DNA of 64,000 bases from Bretschneidera sinensis. Lineage: Eukaryota > Streptophyta > Magnoliopsida > Brassicales > Akaniaceae. The DNA lies in assembly GCA_023935145.1 (NCBI GenBank), contig CM043698.1, positions 64,564,001 through 64,628,000 of the forward strand, written 5' to 3'. This document shows, in pieces, positions 13,190 to 28,398 of this stretch (its first letter is position 1; each line of letters starts with the position of its first letter). Below the pieces are notes generated by a model that had not been told where the DNA came from, did no database searches, and was given only the letters and a program-made list of their open reading frames with translations. Made by a program: the position numbers and the translations under genes.

Positions 13190-13498
13190 TTCTAAAATAA
13201 GCAAAACCACTGTTGGAGATTGGTCTTCTGAATTAACTTGGGCAATCCAGACTTTTAAAGAAAGAAGCACAAAAGCTGTTTTGGTGAAGTTAACTTGCGT
13301 GAATACATTTTGTTGCACTCAATAATTTATCCATTACCATAGATGTAGCAGCAGGAGTTACTTCAACAACAAAAATTACAGAATCACAGCCTAGAATACA
13401 AATATATTCAAGACCCATACACAGATCATTTTATTTTGCAGAATCGGTAAGTCAAGAAAATCCTATTATCAAATAGGATGGAGCAATCCAAAGGTACA
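13190..13498. other. Gap between orphan exon and NDUFS8 3' end
   Basis: No coding content seen. Probably contains the 3' UTR of the NDUFS8 gene (minus strand). Confidence 0.4.
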
Positions 13499-16794
<3,296 letters not shown>

Positions 16795-17191
16795 CGGTGA
16801 CGATTGATTAAGAGCTTGAAGATAAATTGTTTTCTTCTTCGCTGTGATCGTGGGAACAGACAAACCAGAACCACCTGATAAATGGGAGATTAACAGATGA
16901 GTTAATGTCTCACACTAGTCTGTTCATTTCAGCGTGGACTACAAAGACGGTGCGCTTTATGTATTTTTTTAATTTTTAAAACCAAAACGGTACGTTTTGA
17001 GATAACTGCATAGGACACGGTGACGAGCGGGGGATTTATTGATTTAATGTATAAAACGACAACGTTGGATGACCAGCCAAAATCTTGTACCTTTAATTGT
17101 AGGGTTTAACGCTCCGTCTATCACCCTCTCACTTCCTCTCGATCTGGGTTTATTCTCACACAAAATACGTTCTCTAAACTCTGTACCAGAA
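16795..17191. promoter_or_regulatory. Putative bidirectional promoter of NDUFS8 and NFD6
   Basis: 397 bp separate the start codons of two divergent genes for mitochondrial proteins. It contains a telo-box-type motif (TAGGGTTT at 17100-17107, inverse AAACCCTA) that is frequent in plant housekeeping promoters. It also has a near-palindrome AAACGGTACGTTTTG around 16986-17000. I do not see the TGGGCC/T site II element often found for mitochondrial genes. Transcription starts cannot be placed by eye. Confidence 0.6.
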
Positions 17192-18172
17192 ATGGCGTCG
17201 TTTTGCAGATCCGTAATGATGGCGGGTTCAAGATCCCTCACATCTCGATTCAAAACCCTAACCCAAAAGGCCCTGAACCCGAAACCCATGCCCTCTACTT
17301 TCTCTTCACCACCAAGGTCCATCTCCCGTGCTTCAAGGTACCAAACCCCCCTTCTCTTTCTATCTCCGTGTTTTGTGTTCATAAAACAAGAAAAAACGTT
17401 TTCTATGTGCTATTCATTTATTGTATTTAAATTGTTTTTATTTTGCTTAATTTTTTTTTCTTTCCTTTGCGTTTTTGTAGGGATGTTTCGGTTTTGGGGA
17501 GCCTGGAGTCGATGTTTCCGCTTCACTGTGCTATTGCTTCTGCTCGGCTCAAGTCGAGCATCGCCGTTGATTCATCATGCTGGAGCTGGCTTTCTCAGGG
17601 TATATTTTTTCTCTCTCTTTTTTTGTATTTCATTTGATGTCTTTTTTTTTTGTTGAATTATGTTTTCTAGATGGCTTTGAGAAAATTATAATTTTGTTTT
17701 CTTTGTCACTCAATCTAATACGCAGTGAATTTTAGTTACCGTGTCGTGCATTTGTATGCCATTCTGTGTATATGGTTACTCTTGCTTTTGCTCTTTATTT
17801 CATGTGTGGGGATTGTTTGGCTGTAAAGAATTTGAGTACTGAAGGATACATCTCAATAAATGTTGATTCTTTTTCCTAGCAATTTTGAAGCAATGTTCTT
17901 CTCTTTGTTTTATTTATTTTAAATATCAAAAGGAGGGTGGGTTGGTGTTGCTTTCTAACCGAAGTGAGTTAAATCGTTCATGCATTTGAGCATTACAATG
18001 CATTTGTGAGTTGAAAGTAAACCCTTTCCATAAAAATTAATTCTTTGATTGGTTACTTGATATATTGTTCACTCTGTTAGCTGGCAATGACTGTTGCCTC
18101 TAATCTGGTACACATTATGTTTTCTGACTTGTTCTTCTACTTCATGCAATAGGGCTTGCAACACCGTTGTGA
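17192..18172 (+). CDS. NFD6: NUCLEAR FUSION DEFECTIVE 6-like mitochondrial protein (3 exons)
   Basis: A small plant-specific mitochondrial protein; the Arabidopsis namesake is needed for polar nuclear fusion in the female gametophyte, and its biochemical role is unknown. Exons: 17192-17337, 17481-17599, 18153-18172, totalling 285 nt (94 aa). The start MASFCRSVMMAGSRSL and the conserved core (LGSLESMFPLHCAIASARL, then IAVDSSCWSWLSQ) match the family. The third exon adds only the ending GLATPL. The N-terminus is Arg/Ser-rich like a mitochondrial presequence. An in-frame ATG at 17069 would add 41 residues, but homology favours 17192. Reading through intron 2 would give a different, hydrophobic tail, so intron retention could make a variant. 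The gene is divergent from NDUFS8. Confidence 0.9.
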
Positions 18173-21100
18173 CCAGGCCTGATGGATCTATGTGGGACAA
18201 TAAGTGAATAGGATTTATTTTCAAGCTGTGAGAATACCCAAATCCTTTGATTTTTTAATTTTGCCTTTTGTATTGTGCAGTGTATGCAAACTTGTTTAAC
18301 CTTGTTTAAGTGCTTTTGTTTACTCTTTATTCTTCAAATTTTTTGTTGGTTTACCTTTTTCCCCCTCAGAATGGTTTATGGATTCCTTATTGCTTGGTAC
18401 TTTCTTTTTGCAAATTTGATCATGTTCTCTTAGTTAACTATTTAATGTGGTGCGAAGCACTCAGCACTGTGATCTATCCATTAAATTTAGGTCCTTCTAA
18501 AGAGTGTTTATTGAAGGATGTAATTGGAAAAATGTTTGTTATAATGTAGATTATAGAAAGTAAAGATTTTGTGAACAATGAAGATGGAAGACAGATGTCA
18601 TTAGAATTATTAACTCTCTAGCTTTTACACTTGTGTAGCAAACAATCTAGTCTATAACTTGCTTTTTGAATCTCAATCGTGATTTGGGGGTTTGGGAAGG
18701 AGTGACAGAAGGATGAGGCATAGCTGATCTCAGATGCCTTGCTGCATTCTTTAAAGAATCCCTATTGTTTGTTGCATGTAGCCTAACCACTGTATCTTGG
18801 AGACCGTTTGTAACATAGACAAAAAAATGGATGTGGGGTGTTTCAAGACTTTATGCAAGTACTTCAGACTGAAAATAACTTGCAAGTTGTGAATCAATGC
18901 TGGAAATGGCATATAGAGCTTGGTCAGACAGGTTGAGTCTGTGTCCCACAAGTTAAATGTAAATAAGTGAATTTCTAGAAGGAAAAATGATTTATGCTGA
19001 CCGCAGAAGGAGGAATTTTAGACTTGTCAGAGTTGTGTTGAGCCATTCTGGAATTTTAGGTTTCATTGGGACCTATCTTTCTCGTGAGAATATCAAATTG
19101 ACGAATTTTTTTATAAATAATACTAAATTAAGGAATTGACTGCATCTGGTAATCTTTCTCACATGCTAGGTGTTACTTGGTGGCATGAATTGTGAGTAGT
19201 TAAATGAAAGCATACGCCCAAATATGCTTGAATCTTTTTCTTGTACGTTATTGATCCCTTAATTTCATAATGTTAGCTTGCCTGGCATCTATTCCTTATG
19301 CTCGAGGATAGGGTTGCCTTATGATGAGAGAAGAAAACTATGTGCTATTACTAGTGCTTCATGTAATGATCTTGATGGTGTACACCCAATATCTCCATTT
19401 TTTATCATCCTTTGCTAGGTGACATTCTTTCAATATATCTGGTTTTGATGACACATACATTAGTGAGGCCTCCCATCCCGTAGGAGCATTAGAGATCAAT
19501 ATATGGAAATCTCCATTTTCGTAAGTTTGTAATCTCCTTCAAAAACTCTTAATTAGAGATAGTTGGTTCAATACTCTTAATTTTTGGGTCAGAGGAATTT
19601 TTTTGTAAATAATGAAGATCTTGTAGATTTCTTGCTTTGTAATTAGCTTTTAGCTTTTGGTGCACCTTCTTGGTGCTTTTTAATAAAAAATTTACTTATA
19701 AAAAAATCTCCTTCAAAAAAAATCTTTTATTTTAGTTGCAATAGTTTCGGTCCAGGGCAGTGCCACTGATTCTGCTTACTATTGTGTTTAGTTCCTCACC
19801 TGGGAATATGAAGTTCTGTGTTGCATTTCTATGACATGCCTTTCTTCTTCAACAGTTCAACACGTTTTATACCTTGCGTCTACTTAACAAAGTGCTGCTT
19901 TTTTGTCCTGGGTTAAATCTTTTTCCATCTGCTGATTATCTTTCATCTTTCTTCATTGATATTTCCTAGAATTTGCAGTTCCTCGGTGACAAAGCTAGAG
20001 GCTCCAATCATCTCAAACTAATTGGACTGCATTTGAGTGGTTTTTCTTCTACTTCTGTTGATCCCCCGCTTTCTTGTCATTTCCTTTCCATTTATTGCAA
20101 CATTTTGGTGCAAGTCGTCACTTGGCAAAGCACTTACGCTAATATGGGTAATTGGTGCGATATATATTCTTTAACTTCTGTAAGGTAGATAACTACTTAT
20201 AAAAAAAAACTTTTGTTTGATAGATAACCATTATATGTTTTAGTGCAGAGGTGTTAACTTGCAAGACGATGTCTTGTGAAACCTTTTTGAATTTCCCTTC
20301 AAATTTTATTTTCTAAGAATTCTGGGTTATATTCTTTGAGGAATATGTAGGACAGTAGGACCAAAAGATACAGAAGACTTTTGAGAACTCCTCTGTTGAG
20401 TCTTCAAGGTTTAGAGCATGAGGACCTATATAGTTTGATTAGCGTTAAACTTAATGAATGGGTGATCAGTAACTTCCCAAATTTTGAATTTGCATTGCCA
20501 GTCAGTAATTTAACGTTGGTGATCAATTTTGTATTTGTTGAACCTGCTCATTCATCTCTGGCCTTGTATCTGCAAGGACCTTGCTATTGTGAAGAACTCA
20601 TTAAATGTTTGTCAGTTGAATATTGATGATAATGTGTCGTGGATATAGGAATTTATAATCTGCAAAAAAGGTGCTTCATGACTTCCCTGGGATCTGATTG
20701 CCCCCTTTGTAAGGTGGTCTGTTGTTAAGGGTGAAGAGGACCCCTGTAAATGACCGCTGTAAGCTTTTGGCAATCTCAATCATACAATTAGTTACAGGAA
20801 AGTGCAGAAAGTGGGTCATATTCCGACTTGATGTATGAATGGATTTTGGCTCTTTACTATTAACCTTTACCAAATTGGATTGCCCTGGCGCTGGTCTCTC
20901 TAGGATGGCTTTAAGTGGGAGCTCAATGAGAAGTCAGTATCTGGTGGTTACTTGGTTGTCAAGTTTAAAGGGTCTGCCGTTTTTACGTCTTCATTTTCAT
21001 TCCCAAAGCGATCTTTGTTAAATAACCATAGGTGCGAAGATTACCTTTTTTTTCTTCCCAGAGTCAGTTTTTTTCACTAATTCTCTTCCCTTTTTTGACG

Positions 21101-22400
21101 GATGTTTTTGTTCTTTTTTAACTTTTAATCTCACATGAATTGCAATTGATACGACTGAGGATGTTTTTGGCATTCTCAAAAACCTTGCCATTTGCCATTA
21201 CTTATCAGCAACCAAGCAAAAGCTAATAATGGAAATTAGGATTTTGGATGTAATTGTCAATCCAAATGGGTACTTCCGGGCTGAATGACTGGGTTGGAAA
21301 AGTTGGGATCAAAGTGTAAGTAGGCTCCATATCTTAGGTATGTTAGTATAATTTACCTAAAATGGGAGCATCTAACAATAGTTAACCGGTTAACGGTTTT
21401 TTGGTCCAGTGGGCAGTGGCAGTTTGGCAACTCCTTTGGTATAGAGTTTTAAGAGGGCTGGTTTGAGCTGGTTGCTATCATTTTTAACTTAACTAACATT
21501 CATCAGTTATTAGGTAGTGAAATTTGATGGCCAAGACTACGGCTTATTTCCAGAATGTGATGCAGGAAAAATTCTTGCATGCACTATGTGCATCTGCACC
21601 GGGTCGATCGGGCAATGTGCGACTTGGGCATCAAATGATGCCATGATGTGAATCAACACACAAAAACACGTCATGAAATTGCTTGATTGGCTGCATATGT
21701 ATAAGATGCATGCAAGGTATTATCAAAATGTGGAGATTGAAAAGAGAAGCAGAGGTAACGTGGCATGGCAGTTTCTTTTGTTTTAGCGTACCACCAAATT
21801 AAAGGGCAAAAAGTTATTTTTTCTTTTGTTATGGTAACAATTTATTTGGAATAAATAAATTTTATAAATTGTATACATCACAAATGTCATGAACAATTGA
21901 TTTCCTCTTTTTCATGAATACTACTACGAACCAAGCTTCAAAAAATTGCTCTAGACGAATTCAGTTGAAACGATTTGCATTAAAATAAGATGAGAATGTA
22001 TCAACTTCATGAACCACAGAGGGGACATGAAGCCAAAAAACTTGCATGATTTTCTTATACAAAAGTAATCACCTATAGCTAAACAAAATAAGTCCAAGAG
22101 AAAAAAAAAATGAAATCAGCTAAGATAGACCCCTTAATTTCTCTCCAAGCAAATCTCATTTCACCAATAAAAATAGTTTTGAACATCATTTTGTACATTG
22201 GCTTAAAAACCTCCATTCTCTCTTTCTCGGATAACATTGAAAATCAGATATACAGTGACCCCATATTATAATAATATATAGTACTACGTAATAGTTTTAT
22301 CCGTAATCTCAACGAAAGAAAACAACCATTTTAAGAACAACCCGTTATTTTTCACAAAATTTGAGCACCTGGGTTGTTCTTTGTTTAGGTTTTGATTGAT
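18173..22400. other. NFD6 3' region and intergenic DNA, no further gene recognised
   Basis: T-rich plus-strand sequence that resembles long 3' UTR or intron material of a plant gene. It probably includes the NFD6 3' UTR and possibly alternative downstream exons (NFD6-type genes often have spliced 3' ends). A LINE-tail-like segment lies at about 19540-19710. Short frames (for example 20381-20626, 19973-20188) show no recognisable domain, and I do not call them genes. Confidence 0.4.
19540..19710 (+). mobile_element. Possible LINE 3'-tail fragment
   Basis: The plus-strand run from TAGAGATAGTTGGTTCAATACT to TTTAATAAAAAATTTACTTATAAAAAAA resembles the common 3' end of plant L1-type elements. It also resembles, in inverse orientation, the segment at 34265-34520 in this window (shared motifs include TTGGTGCTTTTTAATAAA and TTTACTTATAAAAAA). 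It is a truncated fragment without coding capacity. Confidence 0.4.
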
Positions 22401-23660
22401 TGTAATTTGATTAATTATTTTTTTATCAAATCAAAAATCGAAGGACAAAATTTTAGGACTTGAGTTGTGCTTTGTTTTTTGATTTGGTTGATGATTATTT
22501 GCGTGGCTAGGATTGTTTTCCAGAGAAGAAAATCAAAAGCTCTGTTTTGTTTTATTGCCTTATTGGAGGAGAAACCACCATTCGTTAGAGGCTTGTAAAT
22601 CAATTGCCTTTTTTTGAGTGTGGAGGCCACAAAGAGACTGAGGATGTGAGATATTTGTGGTGAGGTTTTTTTGGTGAACAAATGTTTGTGATTTCGTATG
22701 TATTTTGATGGTGATTACACATACGGACATCCCTACACAGAAACAGAGAGAGAGAGTTTTGTCTGTTTGCATGACGTGAATGATTTGTTATCTATTGCCA
22801 GCAATTTTGTTGGAAACCGAGGGGATTTATTATGTGTGTTTGTTTTCTCCCTCTGTTACGAGTCTGGTTTGATCTTTTATTGAATTACTTATATTTAAAC
22901 AAATATTAAAGTCGCAAATATTTGTCTATCGTTTACCTCTATCTGTCAAAGATTGAGGATCAATTATTTCATATATTTTTTATTCAATTTTAATTTCTGG
23001 GGAATTTTTTTTACTGAGTTTGATGTTTATGTCTATTTTCCAGTTCGTATTAGGTATAGATCAATTTGGACAGTGACCATTTTGTTGAGCTTTTGCTATC
23101 GAAGTATCAATACTAGTTGCGACACTTAAGATTTTGGATTTTTCTTCAGTATATCCTCATCTTCTTATTCCTTTTTTATCTTCTGTTTCTGATTTGGTAG
23201 TTGTTCCTGTTGCCTCTTGCTCCTCTTAATTAATTTTTGTTTTGTTTCTCAGTTCAATTCCTTCTGGAAGTAAATAAGTTTCCATCTCTAGGTACGGACC
23301 TTCTCTTGGCCCTTTTTTCTTGATGGGTTTCATTTCTTGGTTCAGCTTCTTTTCTCCCTTGCATCTCCTTCTCTTGTTTGGGTTTCTCTCAAATGTTAGC
23401 TGGATTGCATTATTTATCATTTTTTTTTTGTTTCATTTAGATTCTTATTTTTTCTTCAGCTCAATGGAGAATTACCCAAACCCCTATCTCTCACATACTA
23501 TTGGCTTTTACTGTTCTTTTTTGCTTTCCTTTCACTGTGTTAACATAGCTGCAGTTTTTCTCTGTTCAGATGAGTTTCCCTTCTATGGATATCACCAAAT
23601 CGTCAATTCAATCAAGTTGGAAGAATTTCACTGAGGAGGAGGATTGAACACTTTAGGACC
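22401..23660 (+). promoter_or_regulatory. Upstream region and probable long 5' UTR of the At1g01500-like gene
   Basis: T/C-rich leader-like sequence precedes the start codon at 23661. Possible splice sites occur, for example a CTCTAG acceptor near 23290, so a 5' UTR intron is plausible. The frame at 23320-23634 starts in this leader and stops before the main start. I treat it as a UTR artefact or possible upstream ORF. Confidence 0.4.
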
Positions 23661-25799
23661 ATGAAGAAAGCTTATGACACATCAAATGGAAATGGGCCTA
23701 TAGACAATGGCCACATGGTCTTGAGGAACTCTCCTTACCAGTCCATGAAGGGATCATTACCTTCCCTTGATTTAAGAGTTTTCTATGTTAGAGTGAGCAA
23801 ATGTGAGATTGATGATTCAACTCCTGAATACCTCACAGTAAACCATATTCCAATGGATCCTGATACCCTTCTTGAAGTCAATGGCGTTAGAACTAGCATC
23901 TATTCTGACGGGGCATCAACTCTTCTTAGAAGGGATCGATTGGATAAGAAATCCGAAGAGGCTATATTTGTGAGCACTGATGATATAAGGATGACAGGAA
24001 ACGTAAAGTTTGAGGTTTTTTATAAGAATTTTCTTTTGCTATCCGGGGTTCAAGAATTTTCTAATGGTAATGGTTTTACTGGGGAGTCCAGAAACCATGG
24101 CCAGAGATGGAGTATGAATTGCGAATCAGATATAATGGTTGGTACCGGTTTTGTGAAGGCCCGGCAATTTACGGGTCCAGACTCAGCTTCACCTACAATT
24201 GAGGTCTATGTTGCAGGGTCTTTCTTGGGCACTCCAATTATCTTAACTAAGACATTGCAGCTTGGTTTTCTCAAGAAGCAAACGAGGAAGGGGATGCTGG
24301 ATTCCATTCCGGAATATGAGGCAACTGAAGGACAGAAAGATGTTCCTTCCAGGCTTCCTCTGCAGGTATACTTATCAATTCAATCTTCTAATTTAAAAGA
24401 AATTCAAGTTGCATGTATTTCAAATGTTTGTTTTTCTACTAAAATAGTATAAGATATTGAACTTTAAGTTCGTTTAATTTCTTTTTCTGTTTTCCATCCA
24501 AATGCTTCACTGTCTCGTACTAATCTTTTCAACTAGCAAATACTATCTTATCATGGATAGGCAGGAGGATATGGTTCCGGCACATGTTTTTAAGTAACAA
24601 ATTGATATAATACTCTACTTCTTGTTTGTATGTTGTTTGGATGTACTATTTCAAATTGACCACTGTATGATAAATATGTTCTCTATCCTGTTCCCTGCTC
24701 TATTAGTTATTATGCTTGTCTTTAGCAATATAATAAGTTGTGTGAATTGTATTTACACCTGAACAGTTGTCTCTATTGATTTGGTCAATAGTTTCACAAA
24801 TTGATCGTGAATCGTGATGATTAAGTGAGTAGAGAAAGCCTTAAATATAATACCTTGATATCGATCTCGTTAAAAGGAGATAGAGTTTGCTTATGGTGTG
24901 GATGCATAAGGTTCCTGTGTCATGTCTTATTCCTTGCAGGTATCATGCCAAATCCAAGCATGTCCAGTAGACAAATTTACATACGGTATAATGATTTCTT
25001 GATGTGTGAAGGATTAAAGTGATGTTTGCCTAAAACGATTGTGTAAAATTGCAGGAACTTTCTGGGTTCACATGCCCATGTGTAAATCATACCTTGCCTG
25101 GCAAGTTCACTTATATATTAAGATCATATATGTGCTACTGTGCCACGTTTCTGTATGGATATAGAAGACCTTAATGGTGCTCTTTCTCTCTGTTAAAACT
25201 TTTCATATTCTTAAACACTCTCTTTCTCTCTGCCACATTGACCAAGTTGTTGCTTTCTCTGTACTTCATGCCCTGTTTGAATATCAAATTAATCCGTAAA
25301 TCAACTGATCCCCAAATGCACCTCCCTCGAGATTCCTCTTTTTAGCATTGGTGAAATTGGGATTGGTCACTACATTTTTCAAATGCTTAGTGGAATATGT
25401 TTAGCTACGCATCCCAGTGACCTTGCAATATATGTTTGGTATTTTTCCTGAATCAGTGCCAAAGATCAGAATCTATTTCACTTTCATTTCAAATATACTG
25501 TAATTGCTACTGAATCTGCATTTCGTTTTCCGCCATGCTTTCTGCTTTTCATTTTCTTCTCAACTGTACAGATGTCAGATTACCCGAATCACAAACCAGA
25601 AAACGAAGACTACAATCACTTGTACTCAGGGACAGAATATCTAGAAGGTGAAGATGGTGAACTCTCATGGTTTAATGCTGGTGTTAGGGTGGGTGTTGGA
25701 ATTGGTCTCAGCGTCTGCCTCGGAATTGGGATAGGAGTGGGCTTGCTGGTTCGAACCTATCAGGGTGCCACCAGCAACTTTAGGAGGCGACTTCTCTAA
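23661..25799 (+). CDS. At1g01500-like protein of unknown function (2 exons)
   Basis: Exons 23661-24365 and 25572-25799 join in phase 0 across a GT-AG intron to give 310 aa. The protein matches the plant family often labelled 'erythronate-4-phosphate dehydrogenase family' (Arabidopsis At1g01500 type). I see no dehydrogenase Rossmann motif, so that label should not be read as a function. Recognisable conserved stretches are LRVFYVRVSKCEIDDSTPEYLTV near residue 33, LLEVNGVRTSIYSDG, and IEVYVAGSFLGTPIILTKTLQLGF. The second exon encodes GELSWFNAGVRVGVGIG followed by a Gly-rich hydrophobic segment (about residues 272-296) ending RTYQ and a basic tail FRRRLL. This looks like one C-terminal membrane anchor, with the bulk on the other side of the membrane. 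The gene looks intact. Confidence 0.9.
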
Positions 25800-27072
25800 T
25801 ACACACTGTCCCCTGATATTCATTCTGGTGCAGTACTATCTTCTCGTCATGATCCAATGGGCAGCTAACTTAATGTGTTTCTGACATAAGCCCTTCGCTG
25901 ATTAGGAGTTTAGGTTCTTACAGTTAAGTGCAGGTGACACATAAATTCCAGCTTTTCTTTGTTTAACTTGGGGGCAGTTAAGCCCTTGATCTGAAATAAA
26001 AAGGTAACCTTGTTTCATGTAGTGCCATAAAGGCAGGAATCTTTCCAACATGTCATGCACCTGATTTCATATGGGATGAGATCATTATGGAGTAAAGGTC
26101 CTGCTGTAGCTAGTGCACTTGTTGTCTGCCTTATTTCTGTGAAGCTCTTTTGTTTTTGTAATTGTGTTGATAGCAGTGAAGTTTCGTTGACTGAAAGAGA
26201 TATGAATCCCTTTTTAACATGTGGAGCCTAAATCTTCGGAGCTTATGAACATGTTACCTACTATAGTTGTGGACTGTAACCGTCATCATTTGCGGTCATG
26301 TGAATGCTACTAGCTATCGCGCAGGTTGTGACTGCCCAACACCTACGATCGGTGTACTCCATGCACAGTGTGTGGGAGTGAATCTCACCCGCATGTTAGC
26401 ATGTGGGATACACTGACGGTTAATGTTTCACAGCCGTGACTTGCGCTTCGCTCGACCGTGCATAGCACCCCACTTGTGGATGCTACTCCAATCGCAGAAC
26501 CAGAATTGTATCGTTGGCAGAAGTGATAAGGAAAACGTATGATTACTTCAGTTATTTGACTGTAGGGACTACCAAGTGGATTATTAATTTGAACAAAATA
26601 TGTACATCCAGAACATTACATACTTTAGTTAACAAAATTTGCTGGATTATCAAACCAGCAGGGCTCCCAGGGCCATGCGTATCACAATAACTTCCGGATG
26701 CTTTCAGGAGGAGCACTGAAGGCCATAGATTCTTCATAAATAGCTATTATTAGGTATAGAACTGAGTTGAGTAGTTCGGCTTGCTCGAGAGATTAAGCTC
26801 GCAACTCGTTTAAATTGAGTTTAAACTTAAATTGTGATTTTGGCTTAGTTCTCTTATCAAACCGAATTCGAGCTATCTCAAATTCAGTTCATAACCAATT
26901 CGATTTAATTAATAAATTAAATAAATATTATATATATAGCTTGGATTCGGTTTGAATAAATTTTTTACTCAAGAGCATAATTACTTGTTTTGATTTTACA
27001 ATAAGGCCCAGATGGAGGAATCCATTTGATTAAAATCTGATTTTGTAAATGTGGGTTAATAACTGGTTGAAG
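25800..27072. other. 3' UTR of the At1g01500-like gene and intergenic DNA
   Basis: The first several hundred bases are probably 3' UTR. From 26300 to 26530 the sequence is unusually GC-balanced (for example CACCTACGATCGGTGTACTCC) with no frame I recognise. From 26770 to 26960 lies the second copy of a dispersed repeat. Confidence 0.4.
26770..26960 (-). repeat. Dispersed repeat, copy 2
   Basis: Read on the minus strand it shows TATTTAATTTATTAATTAAA, GATAGCTCGAATTCGGTTTG and CAAAATCACAATTTAAG in the same order as the copy at 9165-9330. Confidence 0.6.
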
Positions 27073-27959
27073 TCAAGCTTGATCAGCCACTGATTGATTG
27101 AGTTGGTTACTTATAACAAATGGGAATATTTGAGCGTTTTTGTAAACCGATAGGTTTCTGGCAAGCCATATTTTCCATAGAAGGGACAAGTAAAAAGTAT
27201 CATATGGCATGAAAGCAGAATGTGGAAGTGTTTGTGTGAAATTTATTTGCATGAAGATGTAATAAAATATGATCCGAGTTAAGTTCCACAGACACTTGAT
27301 AGAAAGATAAAAGTGGGGAAAAAGCTGAACAATGTTTGAAAAGGTGAGCTGCCGTTTCCTCCTCCTTATTAACACACCGACTACAACATGGAGTGTTCAG
27401 AATACCCTTTTGACATAGCATAGCTGCTGTTTGTAATTTGCTGCGAGGAAGTAACCAAGTAAAAAATCTAATTCGAGGGAGACAAGGAGTGTTCCATATA
27501 TTCTGCCAAGGAAGAGCTGGGAGAGTTGGAGTATATTTTTGTTGTAATAACCAAACTATAAGCAGAAGAAACAGAGAAATGACCTGAACTTGAAAGTCCC
27601 CAAACAAGATGATCCGAGACCTGCTCATGTGGTAAAGGTATAACTTGGATATACTTTCTGATATTATGTGGTATAGATAAAGGAAAGGATGAGAGGTCCC
27701 TTGAGTGAGTGGAGATGTTAATGATACCTAATACTTTCATATTTAACAATGGCAAGGGTATTTCATCTGATAAAACTTCAGCTAAAGAGGATGGTAAACA
27801 CCAGTGATCAAACCACAAATTAACAAACTGCCCATTACCAATAGACCATCTAAGTAAGGATTTAAAAGAAGGCAGGATTTTGAGAATGTGTTCCCTTCTG
27901 TTGTACAGTTGTACTACAGTGAACTTTGTTCCCTGGGTGTTGACTGCTTCCTGGCACAC
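27073..27959 (-). mobile_element. Truncated LINE (L1-type) retrotransposon, C-terminal part
   Basis: Minus-strand frames at 27959-27468, 27628-27200 and 27375-27073 overlap in different frames. They carry the region downstream of reverse transcriptase in plant L1 elements. One segment has RWSIGNGQFVNLWFDHWCLP; another has the zf-RVT region with WNTPCLPRIRFFTWLLPRSK, CCSRCVNKEEETAAHLFKHC and then KIWLARN. The reading frame is broken at least twice and the RT domain is absent, so this is a dead 5'-truncated copy. It lies about 440 bp past the stop of the BTB gene. Confidence 0.85.
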
Positions 27960-28398
27960 CTAGCTAAAGGTATCGATTTGGTAATGGCAATTAATCTTGA
28001 GCATCACTGAGGAAAGGCACACAAGCCAGCATGGAATTATTTTGCGATGGTAGTTGAAAGAAATGTTCCATGATATACATTTATTTTGACATCTAACAGG
28101 AGAAAACAATCCGAAAGATTGAACAATCTCCTTTCTCCCACACCAAGCTTACTAAACCTCTTTTAAAATAAAGGTTAGAGCAGGAAGGTGCATGGAAGCT
28201 ACAACGAAGAAAATCAAAAGCATTCAGGTTCGCTTCTGTTCCTGAGATGGGAAATATCAAGCTTTTATATACAACTCTACACCAGTCTAATATGCTGCAC
28301 AACATTGACAGAGAAATCTAACCTCTAAAATGAAAGTTTGCCCAAGGCCATTACTGAGTACTGACTCTTCATCTGATTCCACAACATAAATATTGCTA
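27960..28398. other. 3' flank of the BTB gene
   Basis: No independent gene seen. Part is likely the 3' UTR of the minus-strand BTB gene. Confidence 0.4.

Noticed and set aside
23320..23634. 104-codon frame before the At1g01500-like start.
   Set aside because: T-rich leader sequence with Phe/Ser/Leu composition; best explained as 5' UTR.
26300..26530. GC-balanced block with short inverted motifs, considered as an RNA gene.
   Set aside because: No tRNA cloverleaf, snoRNA box pattern or rRNA similarity could be made out.
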